Assembly: GCA_003956705.1 (NCBI GenBank)
Contig: QZCP01000205.1
Coordinates: forward strand, 96,808-160,807
Reading direction: 5' to 3'
Source: Brevipalpus yothersi
Taxonomy: Eukaryota > Arthropoda > Arachnida > Trombidiformes > Tenuipalpidae
DNA length: 64,000 bases
The position numbers and the translations under genes are program-made. The notes below the pieces were generated by a model. The model was not told the DNA's origin. It made no database searches and saw only the letters and a program-made list of their open reading frames with translations. Of this stretch, positions 10,550 to 23,000 are shown piece by piece. Each line of letters starts with the position of its first letter. Position 1 is the first letter of the stretch.

Positions 10550-11057
10550 CTCTCTCGGAAAAGAGACTCTAAAATTCTTTTGATCCCAACTGTCTTCTTT
10601 ACCTTTCGATTTTCATCGTTTAAGCTGACAATATTGGTCAGTCTACATATCATTTAATGAAGTTTCCATATCATGCTTTTTATACTTTATCTTCATCGTT
10701 GGTTCATTCTCACATTTTCCTTAATATCAGTAAAGTTCATCTCTTTCATTCGTCTCCTCTTGATGAGAAATCGAAATTTTCTTTCACAATATCTTGTCAA
10801 AGATAATCCTGTGAGAAAATTCTTCATACCTTGTGATAAGTTGTCTGATCTTATCAGTATATACCGTGTCATAAGAACACAGCTTAGATCAATTATCTCA
10901 TTGAGCTCGTAGTATCTCAAAACAGTATAAACTGTATGAATTAGTTGAAGTTTTTGTGAGTAACTTGAAAATCACTTGAAAATAGGAAATAACGAGTTTT
11001 GAATGAATTTATTATATTCTCAACAATTCATAAAACATTCTTTTCTTGATTAACCAA
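10550..11057. other. 3' flank between TTC5 and the receptor gene
   Basis: About 500 bp between two convergent stop codons. Both antiparallel open frames here (10673-10920) look accidental: they overlap each other and have biased composition. No RNA gene seen. Confidence 0.5.
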
Positions 11058-13282
11058 TCAATTTGCTATCATCACGTTAGCCATTGCAACGGCTTTTGCC
11101 GCTCTCGCCTCTGCAATCAATATTCGAGCTAGAAAAATCATATAAATGATCATTGAAATGGTGTTCTTAGAATCTAACTCCTATTCTCACCTTGTTTTTG
11201 AGAGACAACAAAATCAATAACCAAGAAAAAGTTTTGACCAAGATGAACACATGCCTAGAATTGAGAGAAATAAAACTTGTCAATTCTGCTCCCAATTAAC
11301 AGGACCAACTTTCAATCCATGGAATAGAACATATCATTTGCTTAATTGAATTTTGGTTAAAAAATTAAAAAATCAAGCTGTTTCTCACATGATATAGATT
11401 ATGGCGACTCAAACCGAACAGATTGTAGCAATGAAATCCAATCGGAGGTCCTGATATCCTTTGTACAAATAGACGGACCTAATAAGAGAGACGCGATCAG
11501 TATTGTGCAATTAGTAGAACTACGATTGGTAATATCGTGAGTTCTTTTCGGCGTTCATCTTCAATTTCATATCACTGATCCTCTATAGATAGTTTTAGAT
11601 AGTTTTTTTGAGGTTAAGAAGATGCTGGAAAGTTGCTTTCATAGTTCTTCTTGGAAACTATCAGAGCTATGATCTTTCGTAGACACGCTATCGAGACTAC
11701 ATCAATGATCTTGGGATCCAATAAGTTTGAATTTTGACATCGTTGCCAAGTTGGTTACTGGGTTGATTTTCATGAAAAATCGATTCCTATGCCTACCTGA
11801 AGTCTCATATCTATAGGATATTTAGCCGCCAATGATGCTCTAACTGCACGCAAATACACATGATGAACCTAAGGAATAGAGAAAGAGAGAAACTTCGTGA
11901 ACGAATGGAAATCAATTTCTAGCTTCAAATGGATAGAAACTATGCATTGGAAAACTTTTCCAAAATTTATAGTTCACTTCAGACCTATTTTGAGAGAAAA
12001 TGACAAGATTCTGGGCCATGTATCAGCCTCACCTCATCATTTAAACCAACACCAGCCACGAACATTCGGAAGAACAAGTAAGCTGACTCGAACGTCAATC
12101 CCCATAAAATAATGAGAGCCAACCATGACAATGGCATAAAATAAATCTCATACATACAATAAGTGAATACCACAGGATGGAGAGCGAATGAGGCCAGTAC
12201 AATTAGACACCAGTATCGATTGTATTTTTCCAATTTCCAACACAGAAAATCATGTTCAATCAGCACTTGTCTCATCAACTCTATCGGCTTGATGTTGATG
12301 CTTTTACTTTCCTTACTGAAAATTATCGTCTCAATATCTTGATTGACCTTACGAAATCGTATGCGAAAGTAGAATGCCAATATATCGAACACAGTAACAG
12401 TGAGATACATTGAAACGGTATTGATGAATGCCCATACAGTCAGTATTATCAGCCATGCCATACTATAGTAATCATAATGTTCCTCAGATGCTCGTAAAAT
12501 TGAATCCTCATCCGTGTAAATGGAGACAAATACTGCCGATGCAAGGGTCATTCGAATTCCGATTATATAAAGACAATTGGCCATCTTTCGACGAGCATAT
12601 CGAGATAGAACTTCCGCAATTTTGATATTAGTTCCTAATTCTGCTGGTGGTTTGAACCCTTGTAGAAGCTGATGATAACAAAATGATTAAGATCTTGATT
12701 ATGATCAAAATTTGATGTTGTTAGTGAGAGAGAATAAATTTTCACACATCGATTGGATAAGAAAAAAGGCTTGCTACTTTTCATCACCCACCAGTTAGAT
12801 CATCAATTGATGACTGATTCTCACGTTTGACCTCGAATTTTATAAGAGAATGGATTATACTATATACTACCTACTTATGATGAAAAGTAGTAGCCACACA
12901 CACATTAACTTACCTGAAAAACTTCGATCCAATCCAGTGCCATCACATTGTTTCGTGCTGATGACCAATTGATTCGATAGATAATGAATGTGTAAGTTGC
13001 CTCAAAAATGATCAACCAATTCAAGTAGGGATGAGTTAAATAGGAGTAGCCGAGAATCCAGTGAACATACGGATCATCATAGTAGGTAACGAATATGGAT
13101 CGGACAATAATTACAAACGAGAAACAAGTGACACACCATGAATAAAATCTCAATAGAGCAGATACTTGAACTTTGGTACGACTGGTCTGACCATAATCTT
13201 CAAAATAGATAGGCAAAAATCCACATGGTACCATGTAAGTTTCAAGATTGATTATCTCATCTCGTGACAGTGTTTCGGTCAT
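11058..13282 (-). CDS. Gustatory-receptor-like seven-TM chemoreceptor (433 aa)
   Basis: Six coding exons: 12914-13282, 12033-12668, 11797-11868, 11389-11478, 11191-11254 and 11058-11128 (TGA at 11058-11060). All junctions are GT-AG and keep frame, with a phase-1 join only at the last intron. Hydrophobic segments fall in the order expected for GRs: two in exon 1 (FYSWCVTCFSFVIIV, then NWLIIFEATYTFIIY), four in exon 2, and one near the C-terminus (exons 4-5, GFHCYNLFGLSRHNLYHACV ... NFFLVIDFVV). That last segment resembles the GR TM7 signature region of a short F-x-L-x-R-x-L-L block plus hydrophobic helix. Small C-terminal exons are also typical of GR genes. GRs are ligand-gated channels in sensory neurons. 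No odorant-receptor-like features were seen. The start is uncertain: the frame stays open for about 47 more codons upstream to an acceptor-like ATTAG near 13424, so an extra 5' exon is possible. Confidence 0.68.
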
Positions 13283-14257
13283 TTCGCCGTCAAAAAAAGG
13301 TCCACCGTTTTGTTGAACAGTAGAATCAGTATCGTTATTGGAATCAGAATGTTGATTATGATGTTGTCTTTTCTTCCCAACTTGTGGGAGAAAAATATGA
13401 GGATATATTCTTGCCGTTTCTAATTAATGGGCTTCGATCGCTTGAATAAATATTATTTCGGATGGGTTGATCTTATTCAATAACAAAAGAGTATCTCGCA
13501 ATCGATCAATTCTTTTCGAATATCATGATCGAGTAACTTGTGATGAGTCAACCTGTGAATCGAATCGAATCGAAACCATTCCAACTTCAAAGTAGAAAGT
13601 TTCTCATGATATTTTTTTTTCTTCTTTCTCTCTTTCTCGTGCATTAACTCACTCTCTGTATTTTATTCTCTTCCAGATGAGGAAAGGCTCAGAATGATAT
13701 GGTTTTTTAGATAAACGAGAAAAAAAATCAATGAAATATATCGTGAGGAAAAAGGAACGAAATCGATTACGTTTCCTCATTGATTACTTTAAATCATGCC
13801 ACTTATGTTCTAAAGACTAGAAAGACTAAATTTTTCAGGAATAATTTTGATAATATCCAGAAAATCTGGAATTCTACATTTTTAGCTCTCATATCTAATA
13901 AGAAGATTGTTTCCATAAAGTTTCTCATGAGCATTCTTTGCATGGACAATCAGTATCGACTGGGGAAATTTTCGTAAGACAGTAGGACTCATTCAGCCTT
14001 GTCGTCATGTTTGACAGACTCTTATCAAGCAAAGCTTTTTGTTCGAATTTTCTTACTTAGCTTACATCTCATCGAATTTCGTTAGAAAAAAATTTTACCT
14101 CTCGATATTATCAATCAAGATATTTTGAAGGAAATAAGAAAAAATCAGGAAAGATAGCTTCTATGACTCTTTATTAAGGCTCAAATTTTTGTCCCCCAAT
14201 GCATCTGACATAAGTAATCATGATCAAAAAAGACGTTATCCGCTCTGTAACAGTAAC
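13283..14257. other. Region between the receptor gene and the secreted-protein gene
   Basis: Holds the receptor promoter, a possible upstream coding extension at 13283-13424 and the 3' flank of the next minus-strand gene. An open plus-strand frame at 13780-13977 has no recognisable content. Nothing else identified. Confidence 0.4.
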
Positions 14258-17200
14258 TTACTTGAGAGGATAATGATCTGAAACGAGGACTGGCACAAGA
14301 ACTTGTTCTTGCTCTTGTTCAATATTATTGAGTATATTTGGCTGATTTTCGTATAAATTTTTGGCTACTGATGGATCGTATAATGAATGATATACTGGAA
14401 TTGTTCCTTTTCTATCTACATCATGAAAAGGATGTGGATTTAGTGCATAAATGGGATGAGCATATTTTAAAACAGGATATCGTTGCATTGGTCTCTGTGA
14501 ATACATTGGTCTGAATCCATTTACCATAGGCACTTGGGAAATAGGTAGAGGAGCTGTTGGAAGAGCATGGAAATATAATTTCAAAAAATATGAAACATGT
14601 ATCAAATTCCAATAAATTGGCTCGAGAGATAATGAGTGTGTCTCAATTTTGAAGAGCAAATCAATTGATGAGAGAATCAAAATTCGTTATCACATGTATG
14701 TCAAGAGGTTTTCTTCAGATTACATGATGTTGCAACCCAAGTGGGAAGTCAAAGGTACAGTATCTTAATATGCTCAATCTAAAACATGCCAACTTTGACT
14801 TTCTACTTGGCTAAATCATTTTTATACTGGTAATACTATCTTTTTATCATAAGTTTATCATAAAGTCGTTGATTTTCCCTAACATCCATCTTTGAGAATC
14901 CTCCCTGCTTGTCATCAACTTCTGACGACTTCGTTTTCGATCGAGATTATTTTCAATATTTGTTGGGCTCGTCTTGAGATGGATCTTTTATTCCCTGATC
15001 ACACCTTAAGAAATCACAAGTATTGACAGTGGGATGAGTCCCCTAATTGTTGGCATTTCACTCACTCAAACATCGTGTCTTAAAGTAGTAAATTGTGATA
15101 AGTTGAGTGTCTCAAACGCGTTTAATCAAATTGGTTTTTTTCAAACAAACAAACAGCAAATGGATGATCAACTCACCAGAATGGTCATGATAAGTGTTGT
15201 CGATCAAATGATTCTGAAGTCTTACAGCCAATCCACCTTGATTATGATCAACTGGATACTGTTGGAGCCTATAAGCTCCATCGTCGTACGCAACTTGACT
15301 TCCATAGTCAAAACCAAAATCATTGCTCACCTAAAATAATTGAAATAATTGAAATGAGACGATTTTCTTCTCATATACACTGTATTTGATCTCCACGAAA
15401 ACTTCATGATAATCATTTAACTCATACATGTATTCAGAGTATTCTGCGGTTGCATGTATATTTGACTGTTGATACTCGCTCTGTGAAAGTTTTTTTCACG
15501 CAATCGAGTTCAATTTGTGATACTACTGTATTCTAAATATTTTTCCCTCTTTAATTTATCTTTTATTAATAATAAATCAGATGTCAAAGAAAATCTATGA
15601 GAGTTTTAGTCAAGACAAAAACTGATTAACAGAGAAAACAAGAGCGCTCATCGAGACTCAAAAACTAATGATCAATCCTGATGATTTGAAACTTTGGGTG
15701 TCTCAAAGAATACTGCATCTGCTTCTTTTTTACACGGAGATCAGACATAAAAAATTCGAACATTTTGCTCAACGATCATAAAAATTTGAAGATTTTCAGA
15801 CGAAGAGTGTGGAAAGTGTTGGAAGATTTTTCGAACTTGAACCAAGTGATGTGATCTGTACAAACAATTATATCAATTTGTGGTAATTAATTCTACATAC
15901 AATAAGAGTGGTCATCTAAAGCTAAAAACAAGGGAAGGTCATTAGATTGGAGAATATTTAAAATGATCTAGATAATCAGGAAGAGATAAGATACTATCTT
16001 GTCAGGACTTACTGAACAGATTTCAGGAACTTGGAAAGGTTACAGGACAATTTTTAATCTGCTCACGTCCAGAAACACTTCTTCATGAATCCAAGATTGC
16101 TTTCCCTACACATGCAGTAAAGTAAGTTCAAGACTTATGATAAACTCAGCTTTTGATTATAGAGAGGATCTCAACTTTATTTTCAAAACGTAATCTTCTC
16201 TTCAAAAACGCTACAAATTAGACCAAACTTTTTATCTCATTTGTTTGAATTTGAATAAAATTTCTCTCGAGAAACTTTACTGAGAACATAGAACTTTCTA
16301 CATCACGCAAGATTGAGCAGGAGGCTGCATTTTTATTCGGAAGATATGCTGAAAGGCCAAGAATAATTTTAACGAGGGTACAAATCTAGGGATCAGTCAG
16401 CCACGATCGAGAAAGATAGAGTTTCATGATTGAGTAATGCTAATAAGTGCTCATCAAGTGAGCTCAATCAATTTCCTCTTCATAAAATTGTTGGTATCAC
16501 TTCCTCTTTCCGACAGTCTTTCGGGTGAATCAGATTTTCGGTTACTTTTGTAACTACACTCGAAAGCAATACTCAAACTGACCCAACAACTGACCAGTCG
16601 ATAGAGCATGAGAGAAGCTATCGAATTCATGCCAATCTCTCATTGTCATTCTTGCTAAGAATAAGAATAAGAGCCAGTATGAAGGAAGAAAAATTGATAA
16701 AAAGTACATCAAAATTTCGAATTTGAATGCATCTATATTTTCCTTCCTTTTTTGCCAGTTTTGGCCACATTCAGTTCTCATGGAATTCAAGTCACAATCG
16801 TGTATTTGTATTCACTCCAGTATTGATTTACATGTCTCAAAAGAATCAATTGTTACATTAACAATCGACCACTTACAGGGCGTTATGTTCAGTCCACTTG
16901 GGAGGTCATTGTCTAATTCTACCGACAACAACATCAACTCTATTTTTAAAACCGAATTATGTGTTTAAATTGCATACTTTTGTGGTGTGCTCGAACATTC
17001 GAACATCCATAACTTGATTCTTTGTATTCCATTTTATTTGGGTCTTTTCTTCTGTACTTTAAACTGACTAACATTGTGCAATCAAAACGGAAGATCTAAA
17101 CTAACATTAGCTCTTTGAGGTGAGATTTATAGCTAAATAAATGGTTTAATGTGGTGAACCTCAATTCGAATTCGAAAAGAAATATTCTTCAGGCCATCTT

Positions 17201-18057
17201 GAACACTTTGAAGTTATCAATTTCTTCATTTTTATGACATCAACTGTTCTGGCATAATTTTGTATTCAATGTTAGTGATTTTCATTCACGAAAAACAACC
17301 TAATTGAAAGATAATTATTTTTTTTCCACTGGCTTCATGTGGTGAAGATCGTTCTTTTCGAAACATTTCCATGTGGAATGAGAACCGCTCAATTCCTAGC
17401 GAGAGGCTTGAGATAAAAAAGGAAAGGATTTCATGATGGATCGATAAGATTTAAATTTCAAATTTGAATGAAACTAAATTATAAATTCATCTAGTCGCGA
17501 TCTCTGAGTGACTGTTAGTGGGTTCTGATCTTAGTGAATTTCATTATTCGTTCAAACTTAAGTGAATTTCGTGGTAAAGACCGTGAAAATTATTCCCTGA
17601 TTCAATATATCTAATCAAAAATCTTCAATGGCCACTGTTCAAGGTTAACAGCTATTATTAGGTCAAGAAAGATCAAATCTAAAGATTAAAGATGTTGTTT
17701 TTGTTCATCTTGAAGTCAATTGATCGAATTGATATGAAAGAATGCTGTCAGTGTTCATCATCAAAGTTGCGAAAACATGAAACTTGCCGGCAAATATGCC
17801 AAGTTGAAGAAAGAGAATTGAGAGAATTCCTGCTGATAGATTTAAATCAAATGCCTTTCGAGCGCTAATTTTCAGGTTATGTCGTGATCGTGTAGGTTGC
17901 TTTGCGTAAGCTGTTTGAAAACGAAAGTTTCGCTGAAGCATCTACTCACATCTTGTTGAACTATGTGGCTTGACGCGGGAATATGTCCACTTATTGTTGA
18001 ACAAACTAGTTGACTTAAAATTATCAAGAATGAGCACAATTCAAATGAGGTTCTCAT
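14258..18057 (-). CDS. Secreted Pro/Tyr-rich protein of unknown family (185 aa)
   Basis: Three exons rebuilt from splice signals: 17950-18057 (36 codons), 15177-15330 and 14258-14553. Phases match (0, then 1). Exon 1 encodes a signal peptide (MRTSFELCSFLIILSQLVCS, then TISGH). Exon 2 is acidic and aromatic (NDFGFDYGSQVAYDDGAYRL). Exon 3 is rich in Pro, Tyr, Met and His (PMYSQRPMQRYPVLKYAHPI) and ends VSDHYPLK. There are no cysteines after the signal peptide and no known domain, so a cuticle, matrix or silk-like structural role or a peptide precursor is possible; I do not claim one. The TAA stop overlaps a strong donor consensus (CTCAA|GTAAGT), so an isoform splicing past the stop is possible. 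Introns of 2.6 kb and 0.6 kb are longer than most here; no exons were seen inside them. Confidence 0.6.
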
Positions 18058-19697
18058 CGTGCAAATGATGAATGACGATGATTATTAGAGGAAAAATAAG
18101 TCGGAAGAGGTGCAAATTTCCCAGAGGCAATGCCGGTGTTCAAGTTTAATCGGAAAAGTTCAAGCTGATGGATGAGTTTTGATAGCTAGAAACTGGTAGA
18201 GATCGAATGTCAAATCGTCAGAAGAAACTTTTTTCCGCAAGAAAATGGACAGATAATATTGCTGTCTAGTGTCAAAATGATGAGAAACTCTGAAGTCCAA
18301 GAGAAAAGTTTTCCACAAAGTTTGGCGTCAAATTACCGTGAAAATTTCACAAAATCCGATTGTAATGGACACCGATCGGTAGTGGCTGATTAAGACATAA
18401 AAACTTGTCACAATAAGAAAACGATTCTTTTGTCACTCGGAATATTGTCAAACACGATCTAACAATCTTCTTCTCAGGCCTGTCGAGGCCGGTTTATGGT
18501 AACACGATAGGAAATTCTCACACACGAATCCACTCGCTAAGTGTGTTGTGGCGAATGGAAGAAGAATTCAAGAATGGTATAAAGTCTCCACCATGAAGAA
18601 GAAGAGGGACAGTACTTTATCTTTCTTCTCCTCCTTTTCCTGCCTCTCGCTTCTTTTCTCTCCCATCTCTCCAGTATACCACTTCCACTCCAGGCCCACC
18701 TCAGGCTACTTAATCGTGTATGGTACTTGAGGCCTGACAGTATTCGAGGGAAAATGATTACTTTTTTATTCCAATTTGAGGAGCGAAAGTTGCAAATGCC
18801 ATCAGTTCGTCAGACGCAATTTCCATCCCAACGAATCTTCCACCAAGGCCTTCTCTCTCTCTCTCTCTCTCTATAATACTCTTTATAGATTCATATTCGT
18901 GGTAAAAATATTTGAGTCAAGGGCTGAAGCGTGTGATACAGATTAAATGATGGATGATTTCGATATTTGGTCATGATGATCAGCCTCCTCAATTCGAACA
19001 TTATGATTTCACGTTTCCAGCTTGATCAGATGTCGACGGTAATGATTGGTGGAATGCTGAGAATCCACTTTCCTTTTGTAACATCAATGACTCATCATTG
19101 GAAATGATTACTCTCTAATAACCTTTTGATTCAGATCTATCGATTTGTTTGATCTCTCACTAGAGTTCTGATCATACATGTATAATGAAACAATAGTGCT
19201 GTTGGAAGATTGGGACTCAGAGTGTGAATCTTTCAAATTTGTTTTTCCCAATAAAAAAACTTTCAAGTTCAAACTGATCCGGCAATCTTATTCTTCTGGA
19301 CGAAACTACCAGCCACTTCAAGAGATTAACAGTCAACGTAGCAATGCAGTCAAGTTAAAAACCCAGAAAATTTTCATTCAGATTGTGAAGCCAATGGAAG
19401 CTAAAAATATCAACCTCTCCATGTAGAAAACGATTGTTGCAATGAACTATCAGATCATTTTATTGAAAGAGTGAGATTAAAAAAAATAAACTTCATGAGA
19501 TAAAAAACCTGGGATATAAAAGAAAATTTGGTTCAGCTCATAATTACAGCTAATGTGAAAAAGCTTTGAACTTACAGCCATGATTATACATAAATAGAGC
19601 TACAGCATACACATTGTGTATGCAATGTGCAAGCAAATGCTGCGATTCTCATCAGTCATGTGGAGGAAGAGACAGACTCCAAAATTCAAAATTACAC
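18058..19697. other. Gene-poor stretch upstream of the secreted-protein gene
   Basis: Contains the promoter of the secreted-protein gene and a CT run at about 18848-18872. Two plus-strand open frames (18548-18730 and 19178-19426) are short. The second (82 codons from ATG 19178) has ordinary composition but I recognise nothing in it. I would not annotate either without transcript support. Confidence 0.4.
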
Positions 19698-19779
19698 TGT
19701 CAGCGGCGAGATTCGAACTCGCGCCCGTTGCCGGACTGCGACCTGAACGCAGCGCCTTAGACCACTCGGCCACACTGAC
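19698..19779 (-). tRNA. tRNA-Leu (anticodon CAG)
   Basis: Reading the minus strand from 19779 gives an 82-nt class II tRNA. It has an acceptor stem GTCAGTG / CGCTGAC (one G-U pair), a D-arm GGCCGAGTGGTCTAAGGC, an anticodon stem-loop CTGCG-TTCAGGT-CGCAG with anticodon CAG, a long variable arm (TCCGGCAACGGG) and a T-arm GCGAG-TTCGAAT-CTCGC. The discriminator base is A, as in eukaryotic Leu tRNAs. There is no intron. The A and B box internal promoter sequences (TGGCCGAGTGG and GTTCGAATC) are intact, so it should be transcribed by Pol III. Confidence 0.96.
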
Positions 19780-20004
19780 TGCTAAGAAATTTGTGTTCAT
19801 ATGTAAAATCAGTTGAGTTGAACATTGATAATCAATGTTAACCCCAAAAAAACAATGACTCTAGGCAAATGAACTTTCATACAGTGTACCATTGTAGAAA
19901 TTGAGGTTAGCCTAGAGAGAGAAAATGAAATATGTACTGAATTTGATGGGAGATATCTTGTCTCTCTTTCTTCCCTACTACTACCAATATATATTTTTCC
20001 ACAA

Positions 20005-23000
20005 TCATTCTTCCTCAGATCCAGGGACTTTCCAGCCACAATTACGACCAGCATCATAAAGCTCAGCAACAGCTGTAGCAACACGCTTGGCTTTCGTAAG
20101 TTCTTCATACTTTCGATAGAGAAGGAGGGCTGTCTTCGCATCTTCGATGGAATCGTGAGTTTCGGATTGAATTTTCTCACCTAGGGAAAATAAATGGATG
20201 AAAATCAATACTTCAAATATTTGGAAAGCCATATCAGAGACAGGAAGAAAAAAAGTTTACCCATGAAATGCCAGGCTAAGAATCTCAACGAAACTCTCCG
20301 TTTAAAATGAGGAGACTGGAATAGCGTAACGGTGTCAATGATTTGGTTTTGAGGTACCTGAGGTGAATTCAAAAAGAAATATGAGATCTCTGAGATACTT
20401 ATCTCTATTGATTATATTTAGATTGGAATGAATCCTCAAATCACGGAAAAATCCTTGATTATACTTGCCTTCAAGTTTATAACTCTGAAATCGTTCACCA
20501 ATCCATGGCCAACGAAAATGCAACCAGTATCGATTAAGAAACGAAGTTTGAGGTAAGTAGCTTTAAGAGTTGTGAGGTGTTTGGATGAAATTGAAACATC
20601 GAGATCTCCTGGTTGAATGCCCGAAAATTTGGTCATATAATCTGCAACCTATTCAACATGGAAAAGAGTAACCAGAACATTATTGAAGAGAAGAAAAGTT
20701 TGAAAAATTAGGATGAAAAGTTGATGATATAGATGCTGATATTTCAACAAAGCGAGAATCAGAATTATCGAATTAATTAATATAGGGTGGAGGAGCAGAT
20801 CCTTTATTCACCTGATCCTGAGTTGCAATATAATCATCCAAGAAAGGATGACCCTCCAAGACTCCAGAGCCTCGGACACAAGTGATTCGGGCGACAGACC
20901 TTTGAGGAGGTTTGATAGTTGAACGAGTGCCATCACTTCGGAATTCAGTTTCAGCCTGATTGAGGGTCACAAACTCCGCATCAACGGCAATAATATCACC
21001 TTTCTTTGGCATCTCATCCAAAGTTAGAGGTAAGAATGTTATACTTGTTCGATGACCACGGGCTAGATTGTGATCATCTTTGAAAACATCGGCTGTTATG
21101 GGATTTTTTATCTCTAATTTATCAGAATAATTAGCCAAAAAGTCTTTTCGTCTGTACATTATAATAGTAGGTAGTTTCCATTCGAGATCCATGTGGAGGA
21201 CTTCATCAAGAGGGACAGGATTGATACAAAAATGGTTGAATAGGAACCAATTTTCATCATTAGAGCTTTGGTCATCACTTGACTTAATCTCAAAGTACTT
21301 ATTGTCAATTTTTATAGCACTGACTATGTTATCTTTACCAATCTCATCAGGTTTTTTAACAACTGAAACTATGCTCAGCAATTCATACTCAATAGAGTTT
21401 GGTTCTGGCTCTGATTCAGTTTCTACAACTTCGAGATCATCAGAATCGGTACATTTGATGAACATCCTACGGGGGATGTAGGGACGACTTTCTCCGGTAC
21501 CCGGAGGAGATGAGCTGCAAAAAGGATTCTCAAGATGAGAAAAAACACAATTTTAGGAGGTAATTATCACCTTTTGCCTCTATTGTGGAAGAATTTACAA
21601 TCAGCACGAATACAGTTAGCACCATATCGACAAGGTTTCTTTGGGGGATTGAGCTCTTGGAGCTTTGTTCCCGAATGGCTGCCTTCGCTCGATTCAACTT
21701 GAAACTTCCAGAAATTCAATGCCTTCTCATGATCCAAGGCACAATTAATCGTGAGAATCTGTGGAAGCGGTGGATTTATCTTGCGAGTCTGCCACTTCAT
21801 GAACAAGAGAGGAAGTCAGATGACGATGTAAACGCTTTGTACTATCTGCATCTCAACTTACAACATGTTGGAATTTTCCACAATCATCACAGAATGCTGA
21901 CATGGATTGGCCAGTATTTAAGCTTGATTTCACCAATTCATGGAATGATAGAATCTCTGGAGGAAAATCGATTTGTAAGATTTGTTATGGAAAATGCATT
22001 GATATTTCATCTTGGTGCATAAAGCTCACCTCCTTCGGGATGAGATAGAGTGATTGAATACTTCATTTTCTCCTCCTCCCATTTATGGTTATTTTTACAT
22101 TCGTAAGAACATTTTTCAATCAAACCAAACAGTTCATTTATCACAGATGAAGCGCAAATTATCTTAGGTGAATTATTTTCAGATGCCGGTTCAGTGGTGA
22201 ATTCCTTAAAAACAAATGAATCATGAGAAAAATCCTTTTCAATTGTATATTTACCGAATGAATTTGATGAAGCATGAAACGAAGCCAACTTTGAGCAAGA
22301 CTGGGAAAATTGACTTTCTTACGTAGATCCTCATCCTCTGGAAGGAGAAGTGACAATGCAGAGGCCTTGGGCATTTGTCTTAAGGCACGTAGGAAATTTG
22401 TTGCCTGCAAATTACACAGATATGAATGAAAATGGGGAGATGAGATGGATGAGAATAGGTATTACCTGACAAGGATTTTGTGTTGAACTTTCGTCAAGCA
22501 TATGGAAAAGAAATGAGAGTTCACAAGTGAGACAGAATTCGCGAGAACATAAATGATTAAGAATAGCTGTGCGTAATGGGATGATGTAGTAAAGAACCTG
22601 TAAGGACGAGATAAAACGTCATCAATTGAATAGAATGAATAGCAGATTGCTGTAATCAACTTACTTGAATCATGTTGTTTGCATAAGAGTTAGGCAGCGT
22701 GGAGTCAAGACTCGCAAAAGGTGAATGATTAAAGCGACCGAAATCATATTCATCAAGAGAAACTTTGTTATAGTTTGGCTCGAAGATTAGGTATCTGTTA
22801 GGTATCACATCAACGGAAGAATCATCTAGGAGAAAAGTGAGTTTTGAGCCAGAGTAATCAAGAAGGAAATTGGATGACTTACTAGCTTGGGATTGGTCTC
22901 CTGTATTATTTTCTGGACTAGTATAAGGCATCTCGTTTCGACCCTTTTTTCCAGGGTTTGGAGCATAGCAAATGTTTCCAACCATTCGCATGTTTGCATA

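Noticed and set aside
13283..14553. Fusion of the secreted-protein gene into the receptor exon via the donor at its stop codon
   Set aside because: It would join a secreted protein to a seven-TM receptor with no precedent, and the receptor has a good ATG at 13282. Kept only as a note about the optional donor.
21585..22022. 145-codon plus-strand open frame
   Set aside because: It lies antisense to PAN2 exons whose minus-strand translation matches the family; a shadow frame.
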